A stretch of DNA of 64,000 bases from Natronosalvus vescus. Lineage in GTDB: Archaea > Halobacteriota > Halobacteria > Halobacteriales > Natrialbaceae. The notes beneath the pieces are model-generated. The model ran no database searches and had not been told where the DNA came from. It was given only the letters and a program-made list of their open reading frames with translations. A program made the translations under genes and the position numbers. The DNA lies in NCBI RefSeq assembly GCF_023973145.1, contig NZ_CP099546.1, positions 1 to 64,000 on the forward strand. Direction: 5' to 3'. Positions 43,989 through 51,942 of the stretch are shown here, one piece after another (the first letter of the stretch is position 1; the number at the start of each line of letters is the position of its first letter).

Positions 43989-44123
43989 TTATTCCAACCC
44001 GGATCGAATAAGGTCGCCGTAGGCACGAGGCATCCGTAGCCCGTGTTCGTCGGCGTACTCTTTGGCACGCTGGATGTCCTCGTCGGTGAGGTCCACCCGC
44101 AAGTGCCGTTCGGTCATAGCCAT
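43989..44123 (-). CDS. 44-residue RHH-like protein coupled to TnpB
   Basis: Codons from the ATG at 44123 to TAA at 43989 encode MAMTERHLRVDLTDEDIQR, then AKEYADEHGLRMPRAYGDLI and RSGLE. An extended strand followed by two helices resembles a ribbon-helix-helix domain. The next base after the TAA begins the tnpB ATG, so translation is probably coupled. A second ATG at 44117 could also be the start. Comparable short genes precede tnpB in other haloarchaeal elements, from memory; a repressor or TnpB partner role is inference. Confidence 0.7.
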   Translation of the reverse strand: MAMTERHLRVDLTDEDIQRAKEYADEHGLRMPRAYGDLIRSGLE

Positions 44124-44240
44124 TACACTCTGTGTTAGCAACTCTGTTGGCATAACTGTTCCGTTTCCTGTTCATGATTGGTCCACCTTACGCGATTCAC
44201 CCTCGGGGTCAAGCCCCGAGGCACTCTCGCTGTGCTTTCT

Positions 44241-44280
44241 GTAGAGTATGGGATCAGCGAAGGGTTCGATTGTCACTCAG
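44241..44280 (+). repeat. delimiter repeat R8, right part
   Basis: GTAGAGTATGGGATCAGCG aligns with TCAGAGGATGGACTCAGCA of R1. Joined to 42735 it makes box B TGCAACAT-GTAG in register. Its right edge is about 11 bp from the stop of the kinase at 44292. Confidence 0.7.
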
Positions 44281-44291
44281 ACCCGGGTCGA

Positions 44292-46136
44292 TTACACGTA
44301 ATCGGGCGCTTGAGGCAGCGTGAACGAGAACGTCGACCCGGATCCGGGTTCGGACTCGACCCAGATCTCGCCGCCGTGGCGCTCGACGATTCGTTCACAG
44401 AGGGCCAGGCCGATCCCCGTTCCCGAAACGTCATTGGCCGACCCAGCTCGCTCGAAAATGTTGAAAATCCGGTCTTGATCCTCGGCCTCGATACCGATTC
44501 CCTCATCGCGAACTGAGACGATCCACGTCTCCCCGTTTCGCTCGGCCGAAACGTGAACCCGAGGTGAGCTATCACCGCTATACTCGAGCGCGTTCGACAC
44601 CAGGTTCTGAAAGACCTGATGCAGTTGGTGCTCGTCCCCCTCGACGGTTGGCAGCGAGGAGCTCGTCATGGTAGCCTCGTGTTCGTCGATTCGAACGTGC
44701 AGAGCCGTTCGAACGTCCTCGAGAACGCCCTCCAGATCGACCGGTGAAAACTCTTCACCCTTGGTTTCCACCCGGGAGTACTGGAGCAGACTCTCGATCA
44801 TCGATCGCATTCGATCGGCACCGTCGACGGCGTACTCGAGGAACTCCTCGCCGTCCTCGTCGAGTCGGTTCCCGTAGCGCCGTTCGATCAGCTGGAGGTA
44901 ACTCGAGACCATCCGAAGCGGCTCCTGCAGGTCGTGTGAGGCGGCGTAGGCGAACTGTTCCAGACGTTCGTTTGATTCCTCGAGTTTCCGTTTGTACTCG
45001 TTTCGCTTGGTGATGTCGACTGCGACGAGCATCCCTGCGAACACGTCGCCGTCGTCGTCCCTGACGGGAACGATGTGTACGTTCCAGATGCGATCGAGAA
45101 ACGAGACATCCGTCTCGGTCGACTCCCCCTCGAAGACGGCTCGGAACGCCGGCTCGAGGTCGGCCACGAGATCATCGGGGTAGAGGTCGTGGATCGTCGT
45201 CCCCTCGAGGTCATCGACAGGTAGATCGATCTCCTCGAGGATTTGCCCGTCTGCAAACGTATACCGAAGGTCTTCGGTGAACATAGTGATCGCCCCGCTT
45301 GGGAAGCTCTCGACAAGCGTCCGGTAGCGCTGCTCGCTCTCTTCTAGTTTGCGCTGGTACGCTTTTCGCTCGGTGACATCCCGGAGCACTCCGATCCGCT
45401 TCTCACCACCGCTTTCGTCCAGAAGGACGAACCGGTTCTCGACCGTTCGGGTCTCGTTCGGGCCAGCCGCTATCGTCTCCTCGAACAACGGAAGTTCATC
45501 CGGCGTCGCACGCTTCCATTGTTCGGCCTCAGTTGATACGAACTCATCGCCGAACACCGTCGAGGCGTGTTGACCCAATAACTCCGAGCGGGAAAACGTG
45601 GTCAGACCGACAAACGACTCGTTGACGAGTTCGAACCGTCGCTCCTCGTCGAGGACGTAGATACCATCGTGAGCCGTTTCGACGACCGTTTCGTACTGCT
45701 CGAGCTGCTGGTTGCGAGTTTCGACTTCGTATGTTCGCGTTCTCGCTTGCCCGTCGTTGATGCCCACCGCGAAGCCCGCAACGCTGGCGAGTGCAGTCAA
45801 GATCGGTGGCGCCCTCGTGGAAACACTTTCTCCGGGCTGGAGGTGGTAAACCACGAGGATGCAGGTCATTACGCCGAATCCGGCGAGACACCAGCGAGCG
45901 ATGTGCGGATAGAAGTCGGGATCGATATCGGTGCTTGCGAGCCAATACGCACCATATACGAGGAGGAATCCCGGCACACCTATCATCAAAGTAATGATGA
46001 GAATATTCACAGCTGGTTCGCCTTGCCCACTCGCGAGAACTGCGCGGCCGACGGCAAAGACGACGAATAGGCTACCGAGGAGGCCGATGACGCGTCTCGA
46101 ACCAGCAGCAGACAGCAGGCGTCCACGAGGTAGCAT
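44292..46136 (-). CDS. membrane-bound PAS histidine kinase
   Basis: 614 residues. Four N-terminal TM segments (about 14-36, 45-70, 80-100, 110-127) form an integral sensor. Then come PAS 1 (about 145-265), PAS 2 (about 270-385), HisKA with His in YAASHDLQEPLRMVSSY, and the ATPase boxes NLVSNALEYSG, RDEGIGIEAED and GTGIGLALCERIVERHGG. No receiver domain. The kinase core is very similar to the one at 29305-31749, suggesting duplication. It is at the right end of the delimiter array. Confidence 0.92.
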   Translation of the reverse strand: MLPRGRLLSAAGSRRVIGLLGSLFVVFAVGRAVLASGQGEPAVNILIITLMIGVPGFLLVYGAYWLASTDIDPDFYPHIARWCLAGFGVMTCILVVYHLQPGESVSTRAPPILTALASVAGFAVGINDGQARTRTYEVETRNQQLEQYETVVETAHDGIYVLDEERRFELVNESFVGLTTFSRSELLGQHASTVFGDEFVSTEAEQWKRATPDELPLFEETIAAGPNETRTVENRFVLLDESGGEKRIGVLRDVTERKAYQRKLEESEQRYRTLVESFPSGAITMFTEDLRYTFADGQILEEIDLPVDDLEGTTIHDLYPDDLVADLEPAFRAVFEGESTETDVSFLDRIWNVHIVPVRDDDGDVFAGMLVAVDITKRNEYKRKLEESNERLEQFAYAASHDLQEPLRMVSSYLQLIERRYGNRLDEDGEEFLEYAVDGADRMRSMIESLLQYSRVETKGEEFSPVDLEGVLEDVRTALHVRIDEHEATMTSSSLPTVEGDEHQLHQVFQNLVSNALEYSGDSSPRVHVSAERNGETWIVSVRDEGIGIEAEDQDRIFNIFERAGSANDVSGTGIGLALCERIVERHGGEIWVESEPGSGSTFSFTLPQAPDYV

Positions 46137-46214
46137 TAGCTCCTTTTTGAGGGGAGTCCATTATGGATCTTCCGTTGGGTCACCCTTTTTCAGCGTCTGT
46201 ATGGACGTCCCCGT

Positions 46215-46670
46215 ATGGGTTCTTCCGACGATCGAGACGACGAGACGACTGACTCCGACCGTGACTGCGATGCCCTCCCACCCACGCTGAACGACGCCGA
46301 ACAGGATGCCCTCCACGAATTCCAGCTGGCGATCGAACACGTCTACCGGGGGTACGGCGCACTCCTCGAGTTCCATCACGAGATCGGCGGCGCGATGGGG
46401 AAGATGGACGAGGCCGAATCGCTCCTCAGAGAGGCGAGCCACGAGGAGTGGGCGAACGAACTTCGAGACGACCATCTTCCGGCCGGGGCGATCGACGACC
46501 GCTGGACGTACGAGCTGGTCGACGAGTTCTCCCAGGGGTTTTTGGAGGACGTCACGGCCTTCGAGGCAGCCGTCCGCGAGGAACTCGCCGACGGCCACCC
46601 ACACGTCACCGAGCGGGCTCAGCAACGACGGTGGCGCGAGCGGGCCGATGGCTGGTCATCTGACCAATAG
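46215..46670 (+). CDS. conserved haloarchaeal helical protein
   Basis: 151 residues. After an acidic N-terminus the protein is almost entirely helical: FQLAIEHVYRGYGALLEFHH and AIDDRWTYELVDEFSQGF are typical. No metal or catalytic motif is certain. The family is, from memory, widespread in haloarchaea. It is 33 bp before the DUF7344 membrane protein and may be co-transcribed with it. Confidence 0.65.
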   Translation: MGSSDDRDDETTDSDRDCDALPPTLNDAEQDALHEFQLAIEHVYRGYGALLEFHHEIGGAMGKMDEAESLLREASHEEWANELRDDHLPAGAIDDRWTYELVDEFSQGFLEDVTAFEAAVREELADGHPHVTERAQQRRWRERADGWSSDQ

Positions 46671-46703
46671 ATTTATCAGGCAGCTGTAGTATATTCGGCA
46701 CTA

Positions 46704-47291
46704 ATGGGGGCTGCAGACGAGGTGTCCTTGGGGGGACACAAGCCAGTGGGGACAACGGAGCACTCAGGGCTCTCAGAAGACGAACTCTTTCAACTCTTAG
46801 CTAACCAACGCCGACGACACATCCTCCTGGCGCTCATACGCGAGGGGAAACCACTCGATATCGGTATACTCTCTCAGGAGATCGCCGCCTGGGAAGACGG
46901 CAACGAACTCGAGGAGGTCTCGAGCAAGGATCGAAAGCGGGTCTACACCGCGTTGCAGCAGTCGCATCTGCCGAAGATGGACAAGGTGGGCGTACTCGAG
47001 TACGACAGGGACAGGGGGATGGTCGAGCCGACATCGACACTCGAGGACGTCGAACACTACCTGGGTTCTGTTCGCGGTCGCGAACTGCCCTGGAGTGACT
47101 ACTTTCTGGGCGTGACGGTGCTGGTTGCGATCGTCCTCGGTGGGGTCGCACTCGAATTGGCCCCGTTCACGCTCTTGCCGTCGTTCGTCTGGAGCGTCTT
47201 CGTCGTGGTCGTCCTCGCCGTCTTGGCAGTTACCCACCGGTACTACCTTCGACAGAGCCGACCGGAAATTGCCAGTGAGTGGTCGAGATAG
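46704..47291 (+). CDS. membrane-anchored DUF7344 regulator
   Basis: 195 residues. The N-terminal part LFQLLANQRRRHILLALIRE and HLPKMDKVGVLEYDRDRG is a DUF7344 winged helix related to the proteins at 12.1 and 34.9 kb. Two C-terminal TM helices (about 137-155 and 158-178) anchor it. The HTH faces the cytoplasm, so it could act as a one-component membrane regulator. ABC exporter genes lie convergently downstream. Confidence 0.8.
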   Translation: MGAADEVSLGGHKPVGTTEHSGLSEDELFQLLANQRRRHILLALIREGKPLDIGILSQEIAAWEDGNELEEVSSKDRKRVYTALQQSHLPKMDKVGVLEYDRDRGMVEPTSTLEDVEHYLGSVRGRELPWSDYFLGVTVLVAIVLGGVALELAPFTLLPSFVWSVFVVVVLAVLAVTHRYYLRQSRPEIASEWSR

Positions 47292-47347
47292 CTCACTCGT
47301 GAACCGACACAAAGCACTCAGCCTCGCTGCTGTGGCCGTTGCTGTAC

Positions 47348-48610
47348 TCACAATCCTTCGAGCGCCGGTTCCCGCCCGAGTCGCCAGCCGGCGATCGTGG
47401 CAGCGACCGTTCCGATGCCGACGGCGATCACCAGGCCGGCCAGAGACACCCACGGGGCCGTCTGTACCAGGTTATCGAAGCCGACGACGATCCCAGCTCC
47501 GTGATTTAGCAGGGCGACAGCGGGCGGGGTGAGGACGACCCCGAGCAATCCGCCGAGGAGGCCTATCGTGAACCCCTGTGCCACGATGGTGACGAGCAAC
47601 AGCGAGGATGAGACCCCGATCGCTCTGAGGGCGGCGAACTCGTGACGCTGTTGATAGACCACGAGTGAGAGGAGGGTCAACGTGAGTGCGATTCCGGCTC
47701 CGATCGCGAGCACCACCAGCGTCCCACCGGCTGCGAGGACGAGCACTTGTTCCTGTAAGACGGCCTCGAGTTGCTCCTGACTGGTTCTGATGTCGACCTC
47801 GGGGTGGGCGGTCTCGAGGTCGCGTTGGACGGCCCCGGTGTCGGCGTCGTCCTCGAGGGTGATCGTGATGAACGTCGCCGGTTCGAACGTTGTTTCGCCG
47901 GTCGCAGCGTGCAGTTCACCGAGGGGCATCGTGACGGTGGGCGTCCCGAGCATCCGCTCAAAGGTAGGTGAGATGCCGACGACGGTGACTTCCGTATTTC
48001 GTGCCGTGGCGAGCGAGCCCCCGACATAGAGCGTATCACCGATCCCGATATCGAGCATCCGGGCGGTTTCGGCGTCGATGAGGACCTCGTTGGTTCGCTC
48101 TCCGTCGTAGGTGCCGTTCGCGTAGTACTGATCGCCGGTGAGCGCTTCGCCTTCGCTGATGGTAATCGCTGGGCCACCGCCGGGGACACCAGTGGCGACA
48201 AACGTCCGGAACTCCTCGTCATCTTCTCTTGCGACGTATACCGTCTCGAACGCGAGTGGAACTGCGTTTTTGACGCCGTCGTGGCGTTCCATCTCGGCTG
48301 CGACGGAACGGGAGTCATACAAGCTATTCTCGAAGCCACCACCCCCACCGGAGGTGAGTCGTGTCTCCCCTGCAGTGACCCACAGGTCACGATCGGCGGC
48401 ATCGAACTGCTGGGTTCCGGTCTCGACGACGCCCAGGCCCGTCCCGGCAAGCAACGTCACGGCCAGAACGGCGAGGGCGACACCCACAACCGCGAGTCCG
48501 AGTCGTAAGCGATGGTGGCGAAGCTGTGTGCCCGTAAGCACGAGGCTGGCACGGAGGCGAGTACCCCACCTGCTCGTTTTCGATCTCGAGTGGGCCTGTC
48601 GAGACGACAT
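47348..48610 (-). CDS. ABC transporter permease, MacB/FtsX type
   Basis: 420 residues. TM1 (LGLAVVGVALAVLAVTLLAG) is followed by an extracellular MacB-like domain (about 60-270), then the FtsX core with three TM segments (VLAIGAGIALTLTLLSLVVY, LLLVTIVAQGFTIGLLGGLL, LAGLVIAVGIGTVAATIAG). It overlaps the next permease gene by one base (TGATG). With the other permease and the ATPase it forms an exporter of lipoproteins, peptides or small molecules; the substrate is unknown. Confidence 0.85.
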   Translation of the reverse strand: MSSRQAHSRSKTSRWGTRLRASLVLTGTQLRHHRLRLGLAVVGVALAVLAVTLLAGTGLGVVETGTQQFDAADRDLWVTAGETRLTSGGGGGFENSLYDSRSVAAEMERHDGVKNAVPLAFETVYVAREDDEEFRTFVATGVPGGGPAITISEGEALTGDQYYANGTYDGERTNEVLIDAETARMLDIGIGDTLYVGGSLATARNTEVTVVGISPTFERMLGTPTVTMPLGELHAATGETTFEPATFITITLEDDADTGAVQRDLETAHPEVDIRTSQEQLEAVLQEQVLVLAAGGTLVVLAIGAGIALTLTLLSLVVYQQRHEFAALRAIGVSSSLLLVTIVAQGFTIGLLGGLLGVVLTPPAVALLNHGAGIVVGFDNLVQTAPWVSLAGLVIAVGIGTVAATIAGWRLGREPALEGL

Positions 48611-49827
48611 CAGGGAACACCCCGTGAGAGCCGGTGTGTGAGCACGAGGAGAAACGGCACCGACACGATGCCGATCACGAGGGCCACGAGGAGGCCATAC
48701 CCAACGAGGAAGGGGTGAAGATAGGCAATCGGCGCACTGGTCAGCAGTGTCAACGCCAGTTCATTGACGAGGGCTGCGGCGACCAATCCACCGACCCCAC
48801 CGAGGAGGCCGCCGAGTGCCGTCGTAATGAGCGTCTGGACGGTTATCAAGCGCAGCTGACTCCCCGTCGAAATACCGAGTGCGGCGAGCGTCGCGAGCTG
48901 TCGGCGTTCGGCAACTAGTTCCAGCCCCATCGTCGCGACGACGAAGAGCGTGCCGACTCCGATGGCGACGACGAGCGCGGCCACCGATAGCGCGAGTGGA
49001 AGATCGGATCCCATCGTCTCACTCGCGGTCATCTCGGCTCGAGTGAGGACAGCCGACTGTGGATACACCTGCTCGAGGTCGTCTTTGACGGTCGGTGCGT
49101 TCGTGCCGACGACGAACTGATCGGCCAGGTCGTGTTCACCGCCACCGGTGAGTGCCTGCAGTTCGCTCAACTGTACCAGGGCAATCGGGAACGTGGCCGA
49201 CCCAGGGGCTCGACTCTCGCCGACGGTAACGACCGTGAAGCCGTCCGTTCCCCCCACGGTGACGGTGTCGTTTGTGTCGACGTCGAGATGTGTGGCCGCA
49301 CTCTTCGAGAGGATAACTTCACCCGTCCAGTTGTCCGTGTCTGTGTAGTACGGGTCGTTCGCGGTGAGGGCTTCGGCATCGAGCCCGGCAACCGTTCCGA
49401 TGCCCGGCGATGAGATGACGCCGACGACCAACACGTACTCCGATCGATCGCCGTGTTCGATCCGAACCACGTCCGTGACGATGGGGGAGACGTACTCGAT
49501 CTCCGGGTGGTGTTCGAGTTCGGCCGCCGTCTCGTGGGCACCGCCAAAGGCGGGCCTATCGGTGGCGATCAACGGCGAGCTCCCGCCATCGCTCTCGGGA
49601 ACGATCCAGTAATCGACGTCGTCGTCGTACACCGTGGTGCTCGTTGCCAGGCCGACGCCGATGGCAGTGACGACGACGAGTAAGCTGATCGCGACGGCAA
49701 CCCCGAGGATGCTGAAGAGAACGCGTTGGCGGGCTGTATATGTCGCTCGAGAAACGGTTTGCCGACAGGCTACCGCAATCAGCCCCCTCCATCGTATGAG
49801 CCATGACCGGAGTTTTGAGCGAAGCAA
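48610..49827 (-). CDS. ABC transporter permease, MacB/FtsX type
   Basis: 405 residues with the same layout as the gene at 47348: TM1 (RVLFSILGVAVAISLLVVVT), an extracellular domain, then three FtsX-type TM segments. The start is a TTG at 49827, 6 bp after the ATPase stop; an upstream start at 49837 would overlap the ATPase. The two permeases are probably a heterodimer. Confidence 0.83.
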   Translation of the reverse strand: MLRSKLRSWLIRWRGLIAVACRQTVSRATYTARQRVLFSILGVAVAISLLVVVTAIGVGLATSTTVYDDDVDYWIVPESDGGSSPLIATDRPAFGGAHETAAELEHHPEIEYVSPIVTDVVRIEHGDRSEYVLVVGVISSPGIGTVAGLDAEALTANDPYYTDTDNWTGEVILSKSAATHLDVDTNDTVTVGGTDGFTVVTVGESRAPGSATFPIALVQLSELQALTGGGEHDLADQFVVGTNAPTVKDDLEQVYPQSAVLTRAEMTASETMGSDLPLALSVAALVVAIGVGTLFVVATMGLELVAERRQLATLAALGISTGSQLRLITVQTLITTALGGLLGGVGGLVAAALVNELALTLLTSAPIAYLHPFLVGYGLLVALVIGIVSVPFLLVLTHRLSRGVP

Positions 49828-49833
49828 TGGACG

Positions 49834-50640
49834 TCACTCCCGCTCCATCGGAGCCACTGATTCTGCCGCTCCGTCGCGTGGCACGTCGGTCTCGGCGCTG
49901 ATTCGCCCGTCACGCAACCGAACGTTCCGATCGGCGATTTCGAGCGTTTCGTGGTCGTGAGAGGCGATAACGACGGCTCGCTCCTGGCCAATGCGTTCGA
50001 ATTCGTTAAGGACGCGTCGCCCCGTCTCCGAATCGAGCTCGCCGGTCGGTTCATCGGCAACCACGAGCGCAGGGTCAGTCACGAGTGCGCGAGCGATCGA
50101 CACGCGCTGTTGTTCGCCGCCACTCAACTCTCCTGGCCGGTGGGTGAGCCGGTCTTCGAGACCGACGCGCTCGAGGAGCGCTGTTGCCCGACGTTTGCGC
50201 TCCCCGGCTGGAACGCCGAGTTCGACCAGTGGGAGCCCGACGTTCGCCCGGGCAGACAGCGAGTCGACCAGATGGAAGTGTTGGAAGACGATTCCGACGT
50301 GCTCGAGCCGAAGACGGGTACGTTGCTTGCGAGAGAGTGCTGTGAGATCTTCACCTTGGAGCGTGACCGTCCCCTCGTCGGGACGCTCGAGACCGGCGAG
50401 ATGGTGGAGCAACGTCGACTTCCCGCTCCCGCTTGGCCCACTGATTGCGACGATTTCGCCCGGGTATACCGAGAGGGAGACATCCTCGAGGGCGGTGACG
50501 ACCGGGGGTTCGCCACGACCGAGCAGACTGCCGACGTACCCGGGCCGCTTCCCGCGAGTGTAGCGTTTTGTGATGGTATCCGCTCGGACAGTTGGTGGCG
50601 CCGTCTCGTCACCAGCTGTACTGTCGGATCCGCGAGCCAT
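49834..50640 (-). CDS. ABC transporter ATP-binding protein, LolD/MacB type
   Basis: 268 residues. Walker A is GPSGSGKSTL, the signature is LSGGEQQRVS, and Walker B with catalytic Glu is ALVVADEPTGELD. The H-loop is IASHDHET. It is the first gene of the three-gene exporter operon. Confidence 0.93.
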   Translation of the reverse strand: MARGSDSTAGDETAPPTVRADTITKRYTRGKRPGYVGSLLGRGEPPVVTALEDVSLSVYPGEIVAISGPSGSGKSTLLHHLAGLERPDEGTVTLQGEDLTALSRKQRTRLRLEHVGIVFQHFHLVDSLSARANVGLPLVELGVPAGERKRRATALLERVGLEDRLTHRPGELSGGEQQRVSIARALVTDPALVVADEPTGELDSETGRRVLNEFERIGQERAVVIASHDHETLEIADRNVRLRDGRISAETDVPRDGAAESVAPMERE

Positions 50641-50729
50641 TGACGAACGGTAACGCTAAACCCAAATAACAGTCACGGTTCCGTAGCATTTCCAGCAGCT
50701 TCGGTCGGGGTGGCCACCTCCCAGAGCGA

Positions 50730-51806
50730 TCACTCCTCGTCGGCCTCGAGGACGTCGACCCACAGGTGGACGGAGTACTCCGTGTCGTCGGCCGATGGCT
50801 CCGCAGGGACGTCACCGTCGGGAAAGAGCAGCCACATGATGCGGACGTCCTCACCGACGATCGTCGGCTCGAACTCGTGGGTATGGTGCCATGACTCGTT
50901 GTGTGCCAGTTGCGGGTGGAAGCGAGTGAGCTCTCGCTGTTCGGTGACGATCGTTTCGTTGCCGTCGGTTTCGACCGTTTGCTCGAGGGCAACGACCGTG
51001 TACTCGACCGTCCGATGCTCGTGGTTATCGACCCCGAGGACGATCTCGGCGCTCTCTCCGTGGACGACCTCCGTGGGGTAGTTCGCGGCGACGAGTTCGC
51101 CGTCGTCGTCTTCGGTTAGGATGTACACCGCCGAGAATTGCTCACCCTGTGGGGGGACGAGAATCGCAAAGGCGACGGTACTGATCGCGAGGACGATCGA
51201 GAGAACTAACAGCACGTTCAACACGCCGTCGAGGCGTGTCTCGGGCTCGAACAGTTCGCTGCGCCCGGCTCGATACCACGCCCGATAGGGGACGGCGAAC
51301 CGTTCGTCAGCGGGAAGCTGCCAACGTCGCCACGCCCCGACGGCCGTCGAAACCAGGACGAACCCGGTGACGGCGACCATGATCGGCGTCAACCGAATCC
51401 CCCACGGCGTGAAGTTGAGGGCGAGGCCGATGAGCGGCACGATGGCGATACTAAGTCCGAACGACAGGGCAACGCGCTCGATGCCGTCGATTCCATCCCG
51501 GCTGGTCGCGTCGAGGAGGCCGGTGCTTTCGGGGGCGTCGGGATCGGATTCCGTAGCGGAGGCCTCGTCGGTCGACTCGGTTGGTGGCGCTCCTGCTTCC
51601 GGAAAGAGCGCGGCGATGAAGACGTAGCCCGGAACGAACAGGACGAATGCCAGGCCGAGCGGGACGCGAAGTGGCGTTTCCCGGATGACGGGCGCAAACA
51701 CGGCGACGTTGACCAGCGCGGTCACGACGAGCATGGCTGCGAGATCCGCCGGGAGGCGCCGAACCGGCTCGGGGAGGAGCAACCAGAGCGACCGTCGATC
51801 GACCAT
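50730..51806 (-). CDS. DUF1616 family membrane protein
   Basis: 358 residues. Pairs of TM helices (about 22-42, 48-66, then 105-125, 130-152 and one near 200-220) precede an extracellular immunoglobulin-like domain (about 230-340) with HEHRTVEYTVVALEQTV. This is the DUF1616 layout (N-terminal membrane, C-terminal domain) seen near surface glycan and S-layer genes. Function unknown. Confidence 0.8.
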   Translation of the reverse strand: MVDRRSLWLLLPEPVRRLPADLAAMLVVTALVNVAVFAPVIRETPLRVPLGLAFVLFVPGYVFIAALFPEAGAPPTESTDEASATESDPDAPESTGLLDATSRDGIDGIERVALSFGLSIAIVPLIGLALNFTPWGIRLTPIMVAVTGFVLVSTAVGAWRRWQLPADERFAVPYRAWYRAGRSELFEPETRLDGVLNVLLVLSIVLAISTVAFAILVPPQGEQFSAVYILTEDDDGELVAANYPTEVVHGESAEIVLGVDNHEHRTVEYTVVALEQTVETDGNETIVTEQRELTRFHPQLAHNESWHHTHEFEPTIVGEDVRIMWLLFPDGDVPAEPSADDTEYSVHLWVDVLEADEE

Positions 51807-51942
51807 TCACTCCCTAGTGAGCAAGTGGGCGATAAAAGTCGGTCGATCAGCGAACGCCGACGCTCGGGCCCTGGCCGGACTCGCGTGACCCTCGGGTTGG
51901 TGGTGACCAGTACGGTGGTCGCACTGATGCCTCCGCGACCGA

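Larger units (their letters stand above)
42736..44240 (-). mobile_element. IS200/IS605-family tnpB-only element (IS1341 type), copy 2
   Basis: The right end is GTGAACGCG at 42736 with palindrome CCCCGCGG-TCA-AGCCGCGGGG (42745-42765). The left end has palindrome CCTCGGGG-TCA-AGCCCCGAGG (44201-44221) and stops at 44240, before GTAG. The limits are fixed because removing this 1505-bp stretch rejoins the two halves of repeat R8. It carries tnpB and a 44-codon gene but no TnpA. Confidence 0.88.

Noticed and set aside
31845-44240. Composite transposon formed by the two TnpB elements
   Set aside because: The two tnpB genes belong to different subgroups, each element has both its own ends, and this family does not move as composites.
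34311-44280. CRISPR array
   Set aside because: The repeats are long, diverged, and hundreds to thousands of bases apart with genes between; there are no short regular spacers or cas genes.
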